A stretch of 23,566 bases of DNA from Pseudomonadota bacterium (GTDB taxonomy: Bacteria > Pseudomonadota > Gammaproteobacteria > Steroidobacterales > Steroidobacteraceae), in assembly GCA_021817875.1 (NCBI GenBank), contig JAKAFQ010000006.1:1-23566 (forward strand), written 5' to 3'. Position numbers and translations under genes: made by a program. This document shows, piece after piece, positions 13,504-22,494 of the stretch. Position 1 is the first letter of the stretch, and each line of letters starts with the position of its first letter. The notes under the pieces were generated by a model. The model was not told the origin of the DNA. It worked only from the letters and a program-made list of their open reading frames with translations, and ran no database searches.

Positions 13504-16261
13504 CGAAGACTCGTCTGTGCAGGCCCCGCTGTTGCGGACCACGCCGTCCACGTGCTGTTACTGCGGCGTCGGCTGCGGGGTCCTCATCGAGTCGGTGGAC
13601 GGCCGCATCACCGGCGTGCACGGCGATGCCGCACATCCGGCCAATTTCGGCAGGCTCTGCTCCAAGGGCAACAGCCTGCACAAAAGCGCAACCGAATCCG
13701 TCACGGCGCAGGCGCGCCTGCTGCAACCGATGCGCCGCGCGGATCGGGGATCGGCGCCGGAGCCGCTCGGTTGGGGCGAGGCGCTGGATCTGGCAGCGGA
13801 CGGCTTCGCCGAGACCGTACGGCAGCATGGTTCCGATGCAGTCGGATTTTACGTTTCCGGCCAGTTCCTGACCGAGGATTACTACGTCTTCAACAAGCTC
13901 GCCAAGGGACTGCTGCAAACCAACAACATCGACAGCAACTCCCGTCTGTGCATGAGCAGCGCGGTGGCCGGTTACAAGCGCACGCTCGGCGCGGATGCGC
14001 CGCCCGCGTGTTATGACGACATCGCGAAGGCATCGACCTTGTTTGTCGTCGGCGCAAACACCGCATTCGCCCATCCGGTGCTCTTTCGCCGCATCGAGGA
14101 TGCCAAACGCGCCAACCCCCGGCTGCGCATCATCGTGGCCGATCCGCGGCGCACGGATACCGCGGAAATCGCGGACCTTTTCCTGCCGCTCGCGCCGGGA
14201 ACCGATGTGGCGCTTTTCCACGGAATGCTCCACGCGCTGTTGTGGGAGGGGTTGACCGACTCGGCGTTCATCGCGCGATGTACGACCGGCTTCGAACCAC
14301 TCAAGGCGCGCGTGCGCGAATTTCCGCCGCGCGACGCCGCGCAAGTGTGCGGCATTCCGGAAGCGGATCTCGTGCGCGCGGCGCACTGGTTCGGGCAGGG
14401 TCCGACGCTCTCCTTGTACTGCCAGGGATTGAACCAAAGCGCCGACGGAACCGCAAAAAACGCGGCGCTGATCAACCTGCACTTGGCGACCGGGCAAATC
14501 GGCAAACCCGGCGCCGGGCCGCTTTCGCTGACCGGGCAACCGAACGCGATGGGCGGCCGCGAGGTCGGAGCGATGGCCAACCTGGCGAGCGCGCACCGGG
14601 ACTTACACAATGCCGCCGACCGTGCAGAGATCGCACGCATCTGGGGAGTCGACTCGGTTCCGTCGCAGGCGGGGCTCACCGCCATCGAGATGTTCGAGGC
14701 GGCCGCCGCAGGCGATATCAAAGCGCTGTGGATCGCCTGCACCAACCCGGCGCAATCCCTTCCCGAACAGAAACTCGTGCGCCGCGCGCTGGAGCGCGCC
14801 GAGTTCGTGGTGCTGCAGGAGGCGTTTGCCGCCACCGCCACCGCGCGCTACGCGGACCTCCTGCTGCCTGCAACGACGTGGGGAGAGAAGGAGGGAACGG
14901 TCACGAACTCCGAGCGGCGCATCTCGCGCGTGCGGGCGGCGGTGTCCGCCCCGGGCAAGGCACGCGCCGATTGGCGCATCGGCGTGGACTTGGCGCATCG
15001 GCTGGAAGCGCGGCTGCGCCCCGGCAAACCCACGTTGTTTCCATATGAAACGCCGGAGGCGATCTGGAACGAGCATCGCGAAAGCACGCGCGGCCGCGAT
15101 CTGGATATCACCGGCCTGAGCTACCGCTTCCTGGAGACGCACGGGCCTCAGCAATGGCCGTTCCCCGAAGGGTCCGTGGCGGGAAACGCTCGGCTGTACG
15201 CCGACGGCATCTTTCCCACGCCGGACGGCCGGGCGGCGTTTGCCGACGTTGGGTACCACCCTTCGGCGGAATCGCGCGACGCGCGATACCCGTTTTCGTT
15301 GCTCACAGGGCGACTGCGCGACCAATGGCACGGAATGAGCCGCACAGGAACGATCCCGCAACTGTTCGGCCACGTCCCCGAGCCGGCGATCGAGATGCAT
15401 GCCGGGGACATGGAACGTCTGGGCATCGCCGAAGGCGACTTGGTTCGCGTTCGATCGCGCCGCGGCGACCTCCTGGTCCAAGCCCGCGCCAGCGAGCAGC
15501 TCTCCCCTACCCACACGTTTCTGGCGATGCACTGGGGCGAGGAATTTCTCGGCGGAGCGGAGGGGGTGAACACGCTCACGCTGCGCCAATTCTGCCCGCG
15601 CAGCAAGCAGCCCGAACTCAAACATGCGGCGGTCGCCATCGAACGCGCCGATCTGCCCTGGCGTCTTCTCGCGATGGCCTGCCTGCCGCAAGAGCGGGCG
15701 CTGCAGGTACAGCAGCATTTGCGCGCTTCGATGCGCGAATTTCCGTTCGCGGCGTGCGTGCCGTTCGGGACCGAACGCACCGGCGTATTGTTCCGGGCCG
15801 CCGCATCGCAGCCGGCGAAGGCAAGCACCCTGGCGAGCATCGAACGTTTCCTTGAACTCGATGCGGTCGACGTATTGCGCTACACCGATCCGCGCCGGGG
15901 ACGAACCAGGACGGTGCGCGTGTGCGAGGACCGCATGCAAGGATTCCTGTTGTGCGGAGATACGGATTCCGAACCGTGGATGCGCGAATGGCTTCTGCAG
16001 CAAACGCCGGTGCGCGGACTCGGCGCGCAGTTGCTCCAACCGGGGGCGGCCGCTCCAGGTGCGGTCGCATCGCGCAGCCGGCAGGTGTGCTCGTGTTTCG
16101 ACGTCTCCGAATCGAGCATCCGCGAGACGCTCGCGCAAACCGGCGGCACGGCCGAAGAACGTCTGGCAGCCTTGCAAGGCACGCTGCGCTGTGGAACGAA
16201 CTGCGGTTCCTGCGTGCCGGAACTGCAACGTCTCGTGCGGCGGAGCATCGCTGCCGCGTAA
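13487..16261 (+). CDS. nasA: Assimilatory nitrate reductase catalytic subunit with C-terminal BFD domain
   Basis: A 924-residue cytoplasmic molybdoenzyme reducing nitrate to nitrite. The N-terminal [4Fe-4S] cluster uses C23, C26, C30 (CCYCGVGCG) and C58 (GRLCSKG). The Mo-bisMGD ligand is the Cys in NSRLCMSSAVAGYKR. The molybdopterin dinucleotide-binding domain lies in the last third (LLTGRLRDQWHGMSRTG). At the C-terminus a BFD-like [2Fe-2S] unit (RQVCSCFDVSES ... CGTNCGSCVPEL) probably takes electrons from a partner; no separate electron-transfer subunit gene is seen in the operon. The start is uncertain: ATG 13487 overlaps nirD by 17 bp, GTG 13517 avoids it, and neither has a good ribosome site. 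Its cofactor would be made by the converging operon at 16316-20807. Confidence 0.95.
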   Translation: MRLRSDEDSSVQAPLLRTTPSTCCYCGVGCGVLIESVDGRITGVHGDAAHPANFGRLCSKGNSLHKSATESVTAQARLLQPMRRADRGSAPEPLGWGEALDLAADGFAETVRQHGSDAVGFYVSGQFLTEDYYVFNKLAKGLLQTNNIDSNSRLCMSSAVAGYKRTLGADAPPACYDDIAKASTLFVVGANTAFAHPVLFRRIEDAKRANPRLRIIVADPRRTDTAEIADLFLPLAPGTDVALFHGMLHALLWEGLTDSAFIARCTTGFEPLKARVREFPPRDAAQVCGIPEADLVRAAHWFGQGPTLSLYCQGLNQSADGTAKNAALINLHLATGQIGKPGAGPLSLTGQPNAMGGREVGAMANLASAHRDLHNAADRAEIARIWGVDSVPSQAGLTAIEMFEAAAAGDIKALWIACTNPAQSLPEQKLVRRALERAEFVVLQEAFAATATARYADLLLPATTWGEKEGTVTNSERRISRVRAAVSAPGKARADWRIGVDLAHRLEARLRPGKPTLFPYETPEAIWNEHRESTRGRDLDITGLSYRFLETHGPQQWPFPEGSVAGNARLYADGIFPTPDGRAAFADVGYHPSAESRDARYPFSLLTGRLRDQWHGMSRTGTIPQLFGHVPEPAIEMHAGDMERLGIAEGDLVRVRSRRGDLLVQARASEQLSPTHTFLAMHWGEEFLGGAEGVNTLTLRQFCPRSKQPELKHAAVAIERADLPWRLLAMACLPQERALQVQQHLRASMREFPFAACVPFGTERTGVLFRAAASQPAKASTLASIERFLELDAVDVLRYTDPRRGRTRTVRVCEDRMQGFLLCGDTDSEPWMREWLLQQTPVRGLGAQLLQPGAAAPGAVASRSRQVCSCFDVSESSIRETLAQTGGTAEERLAALQGTLRCGTNCGSCVPELQRLVRRSIAAA

Positions 16262-16282
16262 TATGTCATTGATCGAGATGTC

Positions 16283-16304
16283 AACCGCGGTGTCGGCAGC
16301 GGTT
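16283..16304. terminator. Possible shared terminator between the convergent nas and moa operons
   Basis: AACCGC (16283-16288) pairs perfectly with GCGGTT (16299-16304) around a 10-nt loop in the 54-bp gap between the nasA and mobA stops. T-runs are poor on both strands, so this is weak. Confidence 0.3.
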
Positions 16305-16315
16305 TCGACGGTGTA

Positions 16316-16864
16316 TCAACAGTTCGCCTTCCGCCAGACTTCTTCCGTGTTGCAATCGATCAGTTCCATGGCGTCGTCCGCACTCAAGTCCAGTTCGTCG
16401 AACCCGATGCGCTGTTGCAGTGCGCGCAGGGACCGCAGACGTGGATCTGCGGCGCGCGTCAACGCATCCAATATCGCGCGGCAGCGCGCGTCCCAGCGCA
16501 AGCGCATGGGCAATACGTGTTCCGCGTACCGCAAGCATCCGACGCTGCGCGTATCCGCGCGCAGGCGTTGCAGCAGCGGTGCCGACAAGCGCGGCATGTC
16601 CACCGGGATCACCAGCAGGTCGGCATCGGGGCAGCGCGCGGCGACGACCGCAAGGCCGGAAAGAGGCCCGGACCCCGGAATCGCATCGGGAATGCCGTCG
16701 TAGGCGGGCCGATTCCCGCTGACGCGGACAGCCCCCGCGCCGGCTGCCCGCAGCACCGCGATCTGGCGCTCGATCAGCGGCCGTCCTTGCCACGGCAGCA
16801 AGGCCTTGTCGCGGCCCATGCGGGTGGAGCGGCCGCCCGCAAGCACGATGCCGATGCTATCCAT
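16316..16864 (-). CDS. mobA: Molybdenum cofactor guanylyltransferase
   Basis: A 182-residue cytoplasmic enzyme that attaches GMP from GTP to molybdopterin to give Mo-bisMGD, the cofactor form used by NasA. The nucleotidyltransferase signature is at the N-terminus: LAGGRSTRMGRDKALLPW (8-25), with GSGPLSGL and IPVDMPRL further on (the Asp binds Mg). Length is close to E. coli MobA (~194). It is last in the minus-strand Moco operon and its start overlaps the moaE end by 8 bp. No MobB is present; MobB is dispensable in known systems. The presence of mobA supports a bis-MGD enzyme as the client, which matches the neighbouring nitrate reductase. Confidence 0.95.
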   Translation of the reverse strand: MDSIGIVLAGGRSTRMGRDKALLPWQGRPLIERQIAVLRAAGAGAVRVSGNRPAYDGIPDAIPGSGPLSGLAVVAARCPDADLLVIPVDMPRLSAPLLQRLRADTRSVGCLRYAEHVLPMRLRWDARCRAILDALTRAADPRLRSLRALQQRIGFDELDLSADDAMELIDCNTEEVWRKANC

Positions 16865-17312
16865 GTCCCCCGCACAGCGAACATCCCTCGCTCCACTCGC
16901 TATGGCCGTCGACGTAGTGTTCCCTCTTCCAGATCGGCGCCTCGTGCTTGACCGCCTCGATCGCCAGCCGGCAGGCGCGAAACGCCTCGTCGCGGTGCGG
17001 CGTTCCGGCGGCGATAGCCACCGCGAAGTCGCCGATTCGCAGGTCTCCCGCGGCGTGCGCGATGTACAGCTTCATCGGCGATCGGACTTCGTCGCGCACT
17101 CGCTCGCCGATTCCCCGGAAGACGCGCAGCGCCAGCGGTTCGAAGATCTCGTAGGTCACCCCGGTGACCGTGCGCCCATGACTTTGTGCGCGCACGCGGC
17201 CAAGAAATGTCGCAATGCCGCCGAAGCGCGGATCCGTCACGAACTCGATCGCCGCGATGGGATCGAGTTGGGCCCGATCGATTCCGACAACGGATGTGTG
17301 CAGATCGGACAT
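16857..17312 (-). CDS. moaE: Molybdopterin synthase catalytic subunit
   Basis: A 151-residue large subunit of molybdopterin synthase, which with thiocarboxylated MoaD inserts two sulfurs into cyclic pyranopterin monophosphate. Family marks: GGIATFLGRVR, THYEIFE-like VTYEIFEPLA, HAAGDLRIGDFAVAIAAGTPHR, and the active-site stretch VKHEAPIWKRE with K122 and K129 in the positions of the catalytic lysines. It ends in a Cys-containing GCSLCGGHG. ATG 17312 lies 2 bp after the moaD stop, which fixes the start; longer readings run back over moaD and moeA. It overlaps mobA by 8 bp. Confidence 0.95.
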   Translation of the reverse strand: MSDLHTSVVGIDRAQLDPIAAIEFVTDPRFGGIATFLGRVRAQSHGRTVTGVTYEIFEPLALRVFRGIGERVRDEVRSPMKLYIAHAAGDLRIGDFAVAIAAGTPHRDEAFRACRLAIEAVKHEAPIWKREHYVDGHSEWSEGCSLCGGHG

Positions 17313-17314
17313 GG

Positions 17315-17575
17315 TCAACCGCCGCTCACCGGTGGCAACAGCGCAAGCTCGCCATCGTCGGGCACGGCCCGGTGGTCGTACAGGATCTCGTTCGCGTTGG
17401 CGAAGGCGCTCGCCCGGACCAGCTGGTCGCCGACTGCTGGGGCGTGCGCCCGCACATGCGCCTGCAGTCGCTCGCGCACCGTCGAAACGGTGCTTGCCTG
17501 CGGCACTTCCAATTCCACGTATCCCCTGGGGTCGACGTCGCGCAACGCACCGAACAGGGTGATCCGAATTTTCAT
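17315..17575 (-). CDS. moaD: Molybdopterin synthase sulfur carrier subunit
   Basis: An 86-residue ubiquitin-fold protein. It starts MKIRITLFGALRD and ends in PPVSGG; the terminal Gly-Gly is the site of adenylation and thiocarboxylation. The product donates sulfur to precursor Z in complex with MoaE, encoded 2 bp downstream. No MoeB-type adenylating enzyme is in this operon, so activation must come from elsewhere in the genome. The start at ATG 17575 leaves an 11-bp gap after moeA and gives the standard length. Confidence 0.93.
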   Translation of the reverse strand: MKIRITLFGALRDVDPRGYVELEVPQASTVSTVRERLQAHVRAHAPAVGDQLVRASAFANANEILYDHRAVPDDGELALLPPVSGG

Positions 17576-17586
17576 GGCGCATTCTC

Positions 17587-18825
17587 CTACGCGATGGAAT
17601 CTTCGAGGTGACTCATGCCGTACACGTCGACCAGGGTGCCGGCCGGCGAGCAATCCACTTCGGCGGGGACGACGGTCCAGGCATCGGCCTGTGCAAGAGA
17701 CCGGATGCGGTACGACTCCTGTCCCGGCAATATGTCCACCGCGAGCCGGCCTCCGCCATCCGGCCGCACGCGGGACTTCAGGTGGAAGCGCAAAGGCGCC
17801 TTCTTCCGGAACGTTGCGTGCAGCGGCAAGCGGCGGGGCCGCTCGCGCGGCAAGCCCAGCATCGCACGCAGCGCCGGCTCGACGAAGAAACGCCAACCCA
17901 CGGCGACCGCCATCGGGTTCCCCGGAAGCCCGAAAAACAGCGCACCGTCGCGAAGACGAGCGAAGAGCAGCGGTTTGCCGGGACGGATCGCGATCTTATG
18001 GAACGCGATGCGGGCGCCGATCCGCTCCAGCGTTCCGGGCACGAAGTCGTATCGGCCCATCGACACCGCGCCGGTGGAGACGACGATCTGCGCTCCCGAT
18101 TCCTGCGCGCCCCGCAGCGCGGCGGAAAATGCCTCGGGGTCGTCCGTCACGGTTTGCGCGGATGCCAATTCGGCGCCGGCGGGCGCGATGCACGCCGCAA
18201 GGAACGGACCGTTGGCGTTGCGGATCTGCCCAGGGGCCAGCGTCTGCGCGGGGTCGTCGATCAGTTCCCGCCCGGTACACAGGACCGCAACGCGCGGGGG
18301 ATCGACGACTGGGATCCGTGCAATCCCCAACGCCGCCAAGACCATGAGGTGCCGAGGGGCCAGCACCGTGGCCGCATCAAGCACGGTTTCGCCGGGATGC
18401 ACGTCCGAACCGGCGCTGCGCACGTTCTCTCCGGCAGCCACGCCGGCCAGCAGGCGCACGCGCGGCGGCATATCCAGCAGTTCGGTCCGTTCGATCGGAA
18501 CCACGCGGTCGAGACCATCCGGCAAACGCGCGCCCGTCATGATTTCCCACGCGCCGCGTTGCGCGCGCGACGGGCCGTCGCCGGCCGCTTGCCTGCCCTC
18601 GATCGGAATTTCCGCGCCCGCCGCGAAGAGGGTTGTCGGTCCGCCGAGCGCGAACCCGTCCATGGCGGCATTGTCGAACGGCGGCAGCGAAACCCTGCTG
18701 ATAACCGGTGCCGCCAGCACCCGACCGACACTCGCGGCGAGCGGACAGTCGCTCGCGGGAAGAGGCAGACACGCGTCGAGGATCGTGCGCAACGCATCAT
18801 CGGGCGCGAGCAAGGCGGCGCTCAT
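17587..18825 (-). CDS. moeA: Molybdopterin molybdenumtransferase
   Basis: A 412-residue cytoplasmic enzyme that inserts molybdate into adenylylated molybdopterin. Motifs in order: LPPFDNAAMDGFAL near the N-terminus (domain I/III), WEIMTGARLPDG, the substrate loop VSTGAVSMGRYDFV (usual form GGVSVG), and the LPGNPMAVAVGW loop of the MogA-like domain, then a C-terminal beta domain (about 335-412). Start ATG 18825 overlaps the stop of moaCB as ATGA. Paired with the MoaB/Mog domain just upstream, it completes the metal insertion step. Confidence 0.95.
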   Translation of the reverse strand: MSAALLAPDDALRTILDACLPLPASDCPLAASVGRVLAAPVISRVSLPPFDNAAMDGFALGGPTTLFAAGAEIPIEGRQAAGDGPSRAQRGAWEIMTGARLPDGLDRVVPIERTELLDMPPRVRLLAGVAAGENVRSAGSDVHPGETVLDAATVLAPRHLMVLAALGIARIPVVDPPRVAVLCTGRELIDDPAQTLAPGQIRNANGPFLAACIAPAGAELASAQTVTDDPEAFSAALRGAQESGAQIVVSTGAVSMGRYDFVPGTLERIGARIAFHKIAIRPGKPLLFARLRDGALFFGLPGNPMAVAVGWRFFVEPALRAMLGLPRERPRRLPLHATFRKKAPLRFHLKSRVRPDGGGRLAVDILPGQESYRIRSLAQADAWTVVPAEVDCSPAGTLVDVYGMSHLEDSIA

Positions 18826-19820
18826 CGGTGATCGTCTCCTGCCAGCATGGCGAGGGCGTGAGCGAGAATCGGCTCCAGGATATCCATCCCTTCCGCGACG
18901 GCTTTGGGACTGCCGGGCAAAGCGACGACCAAGGTGCGATCGACGATGGCCGCGTCGGCCCGGCTCAGCCAAGCCTTATGCGTGTGCTGGCTGCTTTCCA
19001 TGCGAAACATCTCGCCGATTCCGCCGACGAACCGATCGGCAGCGAGCTTCAGCGCTTCGGGCGTGCGGTCTCGAGGCCCCAACCCCGTGCCCCCCGTGCA
19101 CAACACCAAGCGAACGCCGCTCGCGGCCAAGTCGCGCAAGCGTGCGGCGAGCGGTTCCGGTTCGTCCGGCCGCACCTCGGCCGAATCTACTTGCGCGCCG
19201 ATGGCGCGCAACCGCTCCACCAGCAAGGGGCCGGATTCGTCCGCGTAGGTCCCGCGGCTTGCCCGGTCGCTCAGCGTGATCACCGCGGCCGGCACGTTGT
19301 CCAGGCGGTCCGGCGCTTTCGGTCGGTAAACCGCCCGTTCGTCCTCGCTCATTCCCGCCGGATGCAGCCAGAGGCCGCTCTTGCCGCCCTCTTTGAACAG
19401 CAAGCGGATTTCTCCCAGCGACAACGCAGGCTCCACCGGTTTGGCGAGGTCGTATAGCGTCAACAAGGCGGCGGTGACTCCGGCCAAGGCTTCCATCTCC
19501 ACGCCGGTGCGCGCCGAGGCCGCCGCAGCGCAATAGACGCGGACGGCACAACGATCCGGCACCGGCTCGCAGCGAACTTCGATCGACTCCAGCGGGAGCG
19601 GATGGCACAAGGGAAGAAGCTGCGCCGCATTCTTTGCGGCCTGCAGCCCCGCGACCTCGGCCATCGCCATGGCGTCGCCTTTGGGCAGATTCCGCTCGAC
19701 AATGGGAAAAAATGCGGCGCCCGCATACAACTCGCCCACGGCAACGGCGCGCCGCGCGGTGATTCTCTTGCGGCGCACGTCGGCCATGTGAAAACGACTG
19801 CGAGCGGTTTGCGCGAACAT
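18822..19820 (-). CDS. moaCB: Bifunctional MoaC-MoaB fusion protein
   Basis: A 332-residue fusion. Residues about 10-155 are MoaC (cyclic pyranopterin monophosphate synthase, acting after MoaA): KGDAMAMAEVAG with K47, LPLCHPLPL, and TLYDLAKPVE with D124 and K127, the expected catalytic residues. Residues about 172-332 are MoaB/Mog, which adenylylates molybdopterin before metal insertion: VITLSDRASRG, VLCTGGTGLGPRDRTPEA, and VVALPGSPKAV. The linker (155-172) is short. Steps 2 and 4 of the pathway are thus in one chain, while MoeA, the partner of MoaB, is encoded next with a 4-bp overlap. ATG 19820 is supported by AGGAGG at 19828-19833 (minus). The fusion is known in other proteobacteria. Confidence 0.93.
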   Translation of the reverse strand: MFAQTARSRFHMADVRRKRITARRAVAVGELYAGAAFFPIVERNLPKGDAMAMAEVAGLQAAKNAAQLLPLCHPLPLESIEVRCEPVPDRCAVRVYCAAAASARTGVEMEALAGVTAALLTLYDLAKPVEPALSLGEIRLLFKEGGKSGLWLHPAGMSEDERAVYRPKAPDRLDNVPAAVITLSDRASRGTYADESGPLLVERLRAIGAQVDSAEVRPDEPEPLAARLRDLAASGVRLVLCTGGTGLGPRDRTPEALKLAADRFVGGIGEMFRMESSQHTHKAWLSRADAAIVDRTLVVALPGSPKAVAEGMDILEPILAHALAMLAGDDHR

Positions 19821-19823
19821 GGG

Positions 19824-20807
19824 TCACCCTCCTGTGGATGCGAGATGCGGCGTGATGCCGGTGCGCCCGTCGCGCAGAAAATGGCTTCGTTCCTTGCGGT
19901 CGACCTGTTCGCGGATGACTTGAACCAACTCGGCGACCTGATCGTCGGCCCGTAGCCACGGGCGCAGAGCTACGCCGAATTCCCCGAACAGGCAGAGGCG
20001 CAGGTCGCCGACGGCGGTGACGCGCAAACGGTTGCACCCGTCGCAAAAGCCGGTCGAATACGGTGCGATGATTCCGACGCGGCCGGCATAATCGTCATGC
20101 CGGTACTCGATCGCGGGACCGGCATCGGCGGCGCGGGCTACCGGTCGCCAGCCGGCACTGCGCAGCAGCGCTTCGAGCTTGTCGGCGCGCGTATGGCGGT
20201 CGCGGAAGAATGCCAGGTTGTCGCCGGTTTGCATCAACTCGATGAACCGCACGGCGACGGGACGATCGCGCAGGTATTCGAACCAGGCAGGCAACTCGCC
20301 GTCGTTTACGCCGCGAAGCATCAACGTATTGATCTTGACCGAAGGCATGCCCGCAGCGATCGCCATGTCGATGCCGCGAAGAATCTCGTCAAGGCCGTCG
20401 TGGCCGGTGATTCGCGCGAACGTCGTCCGGTTCAGACTGTCCACGCTCACATTGATGGCGTTCAGCCCGGCATCCATCCATGCGGCGAGACGGCGCGTCA
20501 ACAGCGTACCGTTGGTGCTCATCGCCAACGTGCGCAGACCCGGTATGGCCGACGCGACGCACAGGATTGCCGTCAGGTCGCGGCGCACGCTCGGCTCGCC
20601 ACCGGTGATGCGCAGTTTGTGCATGCCCAGTTGCGCGAACCCGTGCAACAGTCTTGCGATCTCGCCGAGCGACAGCGGGCTCGCCGCATGAGCGTCGCGG
20701 CGGGTCCCATGAGGCAGGCAATACGTGCAACGGAAGTTGCACGCGGCGATGACCGACAAGCGCAGGTATGGAAACAGACGACCATAGCGATCCGCCAGAG
20801 GGGACAT
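19824..20807 (-). CDS. moaA: GTP 3',8-cyclase (radical SAM)
   Basis: A 327-residue radical SAM enzyme that starts molybdenum cofactor synthesis by cyclising GTP. The SAM-binding [4Fe-4S] motif is C23-x3-C27-x2-C30 (ACNFRCTYC), followed by ITGGEPSVRRD and VSVDSLN. The C-terminal substrate cluster is FCDGCNRLR...LRLCLF. The C-terminal Gly-Gly needed for activity in MoaA is present (ASTGG). ATG 20807 has AGGAGAG a few bases upstream on the minus strand; longer readings run into the porin gene. It lies 53 bp downstream of the porin stop with no T-tailed hairpin between, so both are probably on one transcript. The moaCB start is 3 bp after its stop. Confidence 0.96.
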   Translation of the reverse strand: MSPLADRYGRLFPYLRLSVIAACNFRCTYCLPHGTRRDAHAASPLSLGEIARLLHGFAQLGMHKLRITGGEPSVRRDLTAILCVASAIPGLRTLAMSTNGTLLTRRLAAWMDAGLNAINVSVDSLNRTTFARITGHDGLDEILRGIDMAIAAGMPSVKINTLMLRGVNDGELPAWFEYLRDRPVAVRFIELMQTGDNLAFFRDRHTRADKLEALLRSAGWRPVARAADAGPAIEYRHDDYAGRVGIIAPYSTGFCDGCNRLRVTAVGDLRLCLFGEFGVALRPWLRADDQVAELVQVIREQVDRKERSHFLRDGRTGITPHLASTGG

Positions 20808-20860
20808 CGTTTGCTCTCCTATCCAGGGATTGGCACCGGCACGGCGGTGTTCCATGACTA

Positions 20861-22255
20861 TCAAAACGCCGCCGTCAACGTGCCCCACATGGCCGTGGTG
20901 TTCTCCAGTCCGGTGGGTTTTCCTGCCTGCAGATCCGCATAGGATGCGGCGCCCGCGGCATCAACGGAGAATTTCGCCACTTGCACGACGAACATCACAT
21001 TGCGGGTCAAGGCGCGACCGATGGACCAGTCCCACTCATGTCCGAGCGCCGTACCCTGGAAATCAGTCGTAAACCGGTAGTACCGGACGGACATGTCGAA
21101 TCCCCAAAACTTCTTGTCGCCGATCGTCGCGTAATCGCTGCGCAAACCTTCCTTTGGGGTGGTCAGGAACATTTCCGCCCAGCCATTGAACGCGTGTTTG
21201 GTCGCCATCGGCGTCTGGAATCCATAGGTGCCGTTGGCATTTGCGCCCATCCGCATGGCATCTACGGAGAAGTACGCATCTTCCCGGTGCAACGTTCCGG
21301 TGAGATGGTCGAAATCATTTCCGACGCCGCTGTAGCCACCGTCCCAGGCGTTCTGGTGCGCGTACTCCGCCGCGTAACTCGCCTGCCAAGCACCGAAGAC
21401 AGGGATTTGTCCATGCATGCGGGCGCCCAACGTGACGCTGTTGCATGCTTGGGGATTCACAAGACTGTTGGCACTGTTCGGTCCGGCACCGCACAGTGCG
21501 GCGCCGGGAATGATTGCGGCGTTGCCGGTCGTCGCTTCCTCGAAGGCGTTTTCGCGGTTCCCATACCAGTAGCCGAACGCGTCGACCTGCGCCGCTTCGT
21601 ACCGGGTCCAGTTTGCTTCGGCAAGGAAGGTTTTCATGCGGACCTCGTCGTTGAGCACGTCCTTGGCCCCGAAGAGATACATGCCTATCACGCTGAGGTC
21701 CGGAATGCCGCGGTTGACCACGCTCAGTCCGTCGAAGGTCTGCATGTCCTGCCGAAAATCGACGTTGCCGACGAAGCGCTGGTCGTCGAGCTCGACGAGT
21801 TGCCGGCCGGCCAGTATGCGGGTGGCGGGAATTCCATCGTAGGAAACGTACGCCTGGTTGGCGTTGAACGCTTCGGGATCGGGAATGGTTGCGCGCGCGG
21901 GGGTGCTGCCGGCGGGCAGCGGTTCAACCGGAACGTTGTAGTCGGCAGTATTCAAAGCGCCTACGCCGATCAGTTCGAGCGTGGCGCCGAAGCCGTCCGC
22001 CTGCGGTGTCGTGTAGCCCGCCATCGCGCGAACCGTCGCCGCCTTCGCCTCTTCCGTGCCCTGCTGCTGGACGGTTTCGTATCGCGGCCGCAATTCGACA
22101 TTCGTGATCCCGGTGGTGCTGCTCAGATTCGCGGGATAGCCGACGGTCGTGGCATCGTCGGCGTTGGCGTCACCGAAAAGGCCTGCGCCGGTCACGGCAA
22201 GCGCCACGGCGATTGGCACGGCCAGGGCGGAACGGGTACCGCGTGGATGGTGCAT
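20861..22255 (-). CDS. Outer-membrane porin, alginate-export/OprD-like beta-barrel
   Basis: A 464-residue exported protein with a signal peptide (1-32, cleavage near ANA-DD) and a long mature part of alternating beta strands rich in Tyr, Trp and Gly, ending in LTAAF; a C-terminal Phe is the outer-membrane barrel insertion signal. Segments such as ITNVELRPRYETV, NQAYVSYDGIPATRILAGRQ and VRYYRFTTDFQGT fit the alginate-export-domain type of barrel. An extracellular loop carries two cysteines (LCGAGPNS...QACNS). The substrate is not alginate by necessity; the family is broad. AGGAAA precedes ATG 22255. It is first in the Moco operon behind the ANTAR leader, so a role in nitrate, nitrite or molybdate entry is likely (inference). 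Confidence 0.85.
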   Translation of the reverse strand: MHHPRGTRSALAVPIAVALAVTGAGLFGDANADDATTVGYPANLSSTTGITNVELRPRYETVQQQGTEEAKAATVRAMAGYTTPQADGFGATLELIGVGALNTADYNVPVEPLPAGSTPARATIPDPEAFNANQAYVSYDGIPATRILAGRQLVELDDQRFVGNVDFRQDMQTFDGLSVVNRGIPDLSVIGMYLFGAKDVLNDEVRMKTFLAEANWTRYEAAQVDAFGYWYGNRENAFEEATTGNAAIIPGAALCGAGPNSANSLVNPQACNSVTLGARMHGQIPVFGAWQASYAAEYAHQNAWDGGYSGVGNDFDHLTGTLHREDAYFSVDAMRMGANANGTYGFQTPMATKHAFNGWAEMFLTTPKEGLRSDYATIGDKKFWGFDMSVRYYRFTTDFQGTALGHEWDWSIGRALTRNVMFVVQVAKFSVDAAGAASYADLQAGKPTGLENTTAMWGTLTAAF

Positions 22256-22435
22256 TGAAGTTTCCTATCGGTCGAGTCGTTGCACGTAGCGCCTCGTCGC
22301 GTATGAGCGGATCGTGAAGCGATGAAGCGCAATCAGGACGATCTCAACGCGCGCTCTTACTCACGACGGGGCGAAATGGGGGGTTTGCCGATCCGAAGGC
22401 CTACCGGGCAAGAAACCGGGCGTCGAATCCGAGCA

Positions 22436-22467
22436 AGAGAAACTGCTGCGCTCCGCGCTGGACGCAG
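22436..22467 (-). terminator. Regulated leader terminator upstream of the porin-moa operon
   Basis: On the minus strand CTGCGTCC (22467-22460) pairs with GGA-G-CGCAG (22454-22446; one bulged G), followed by CAGTTTCTCTT, a T-rich tract. It begins 27 nt after hairpin 2 of the leader, matching the narK leader. Confidence 0.6.
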
Positions 22468-22494
22468 GACCATCCGAACGCGATTCGGACGATG

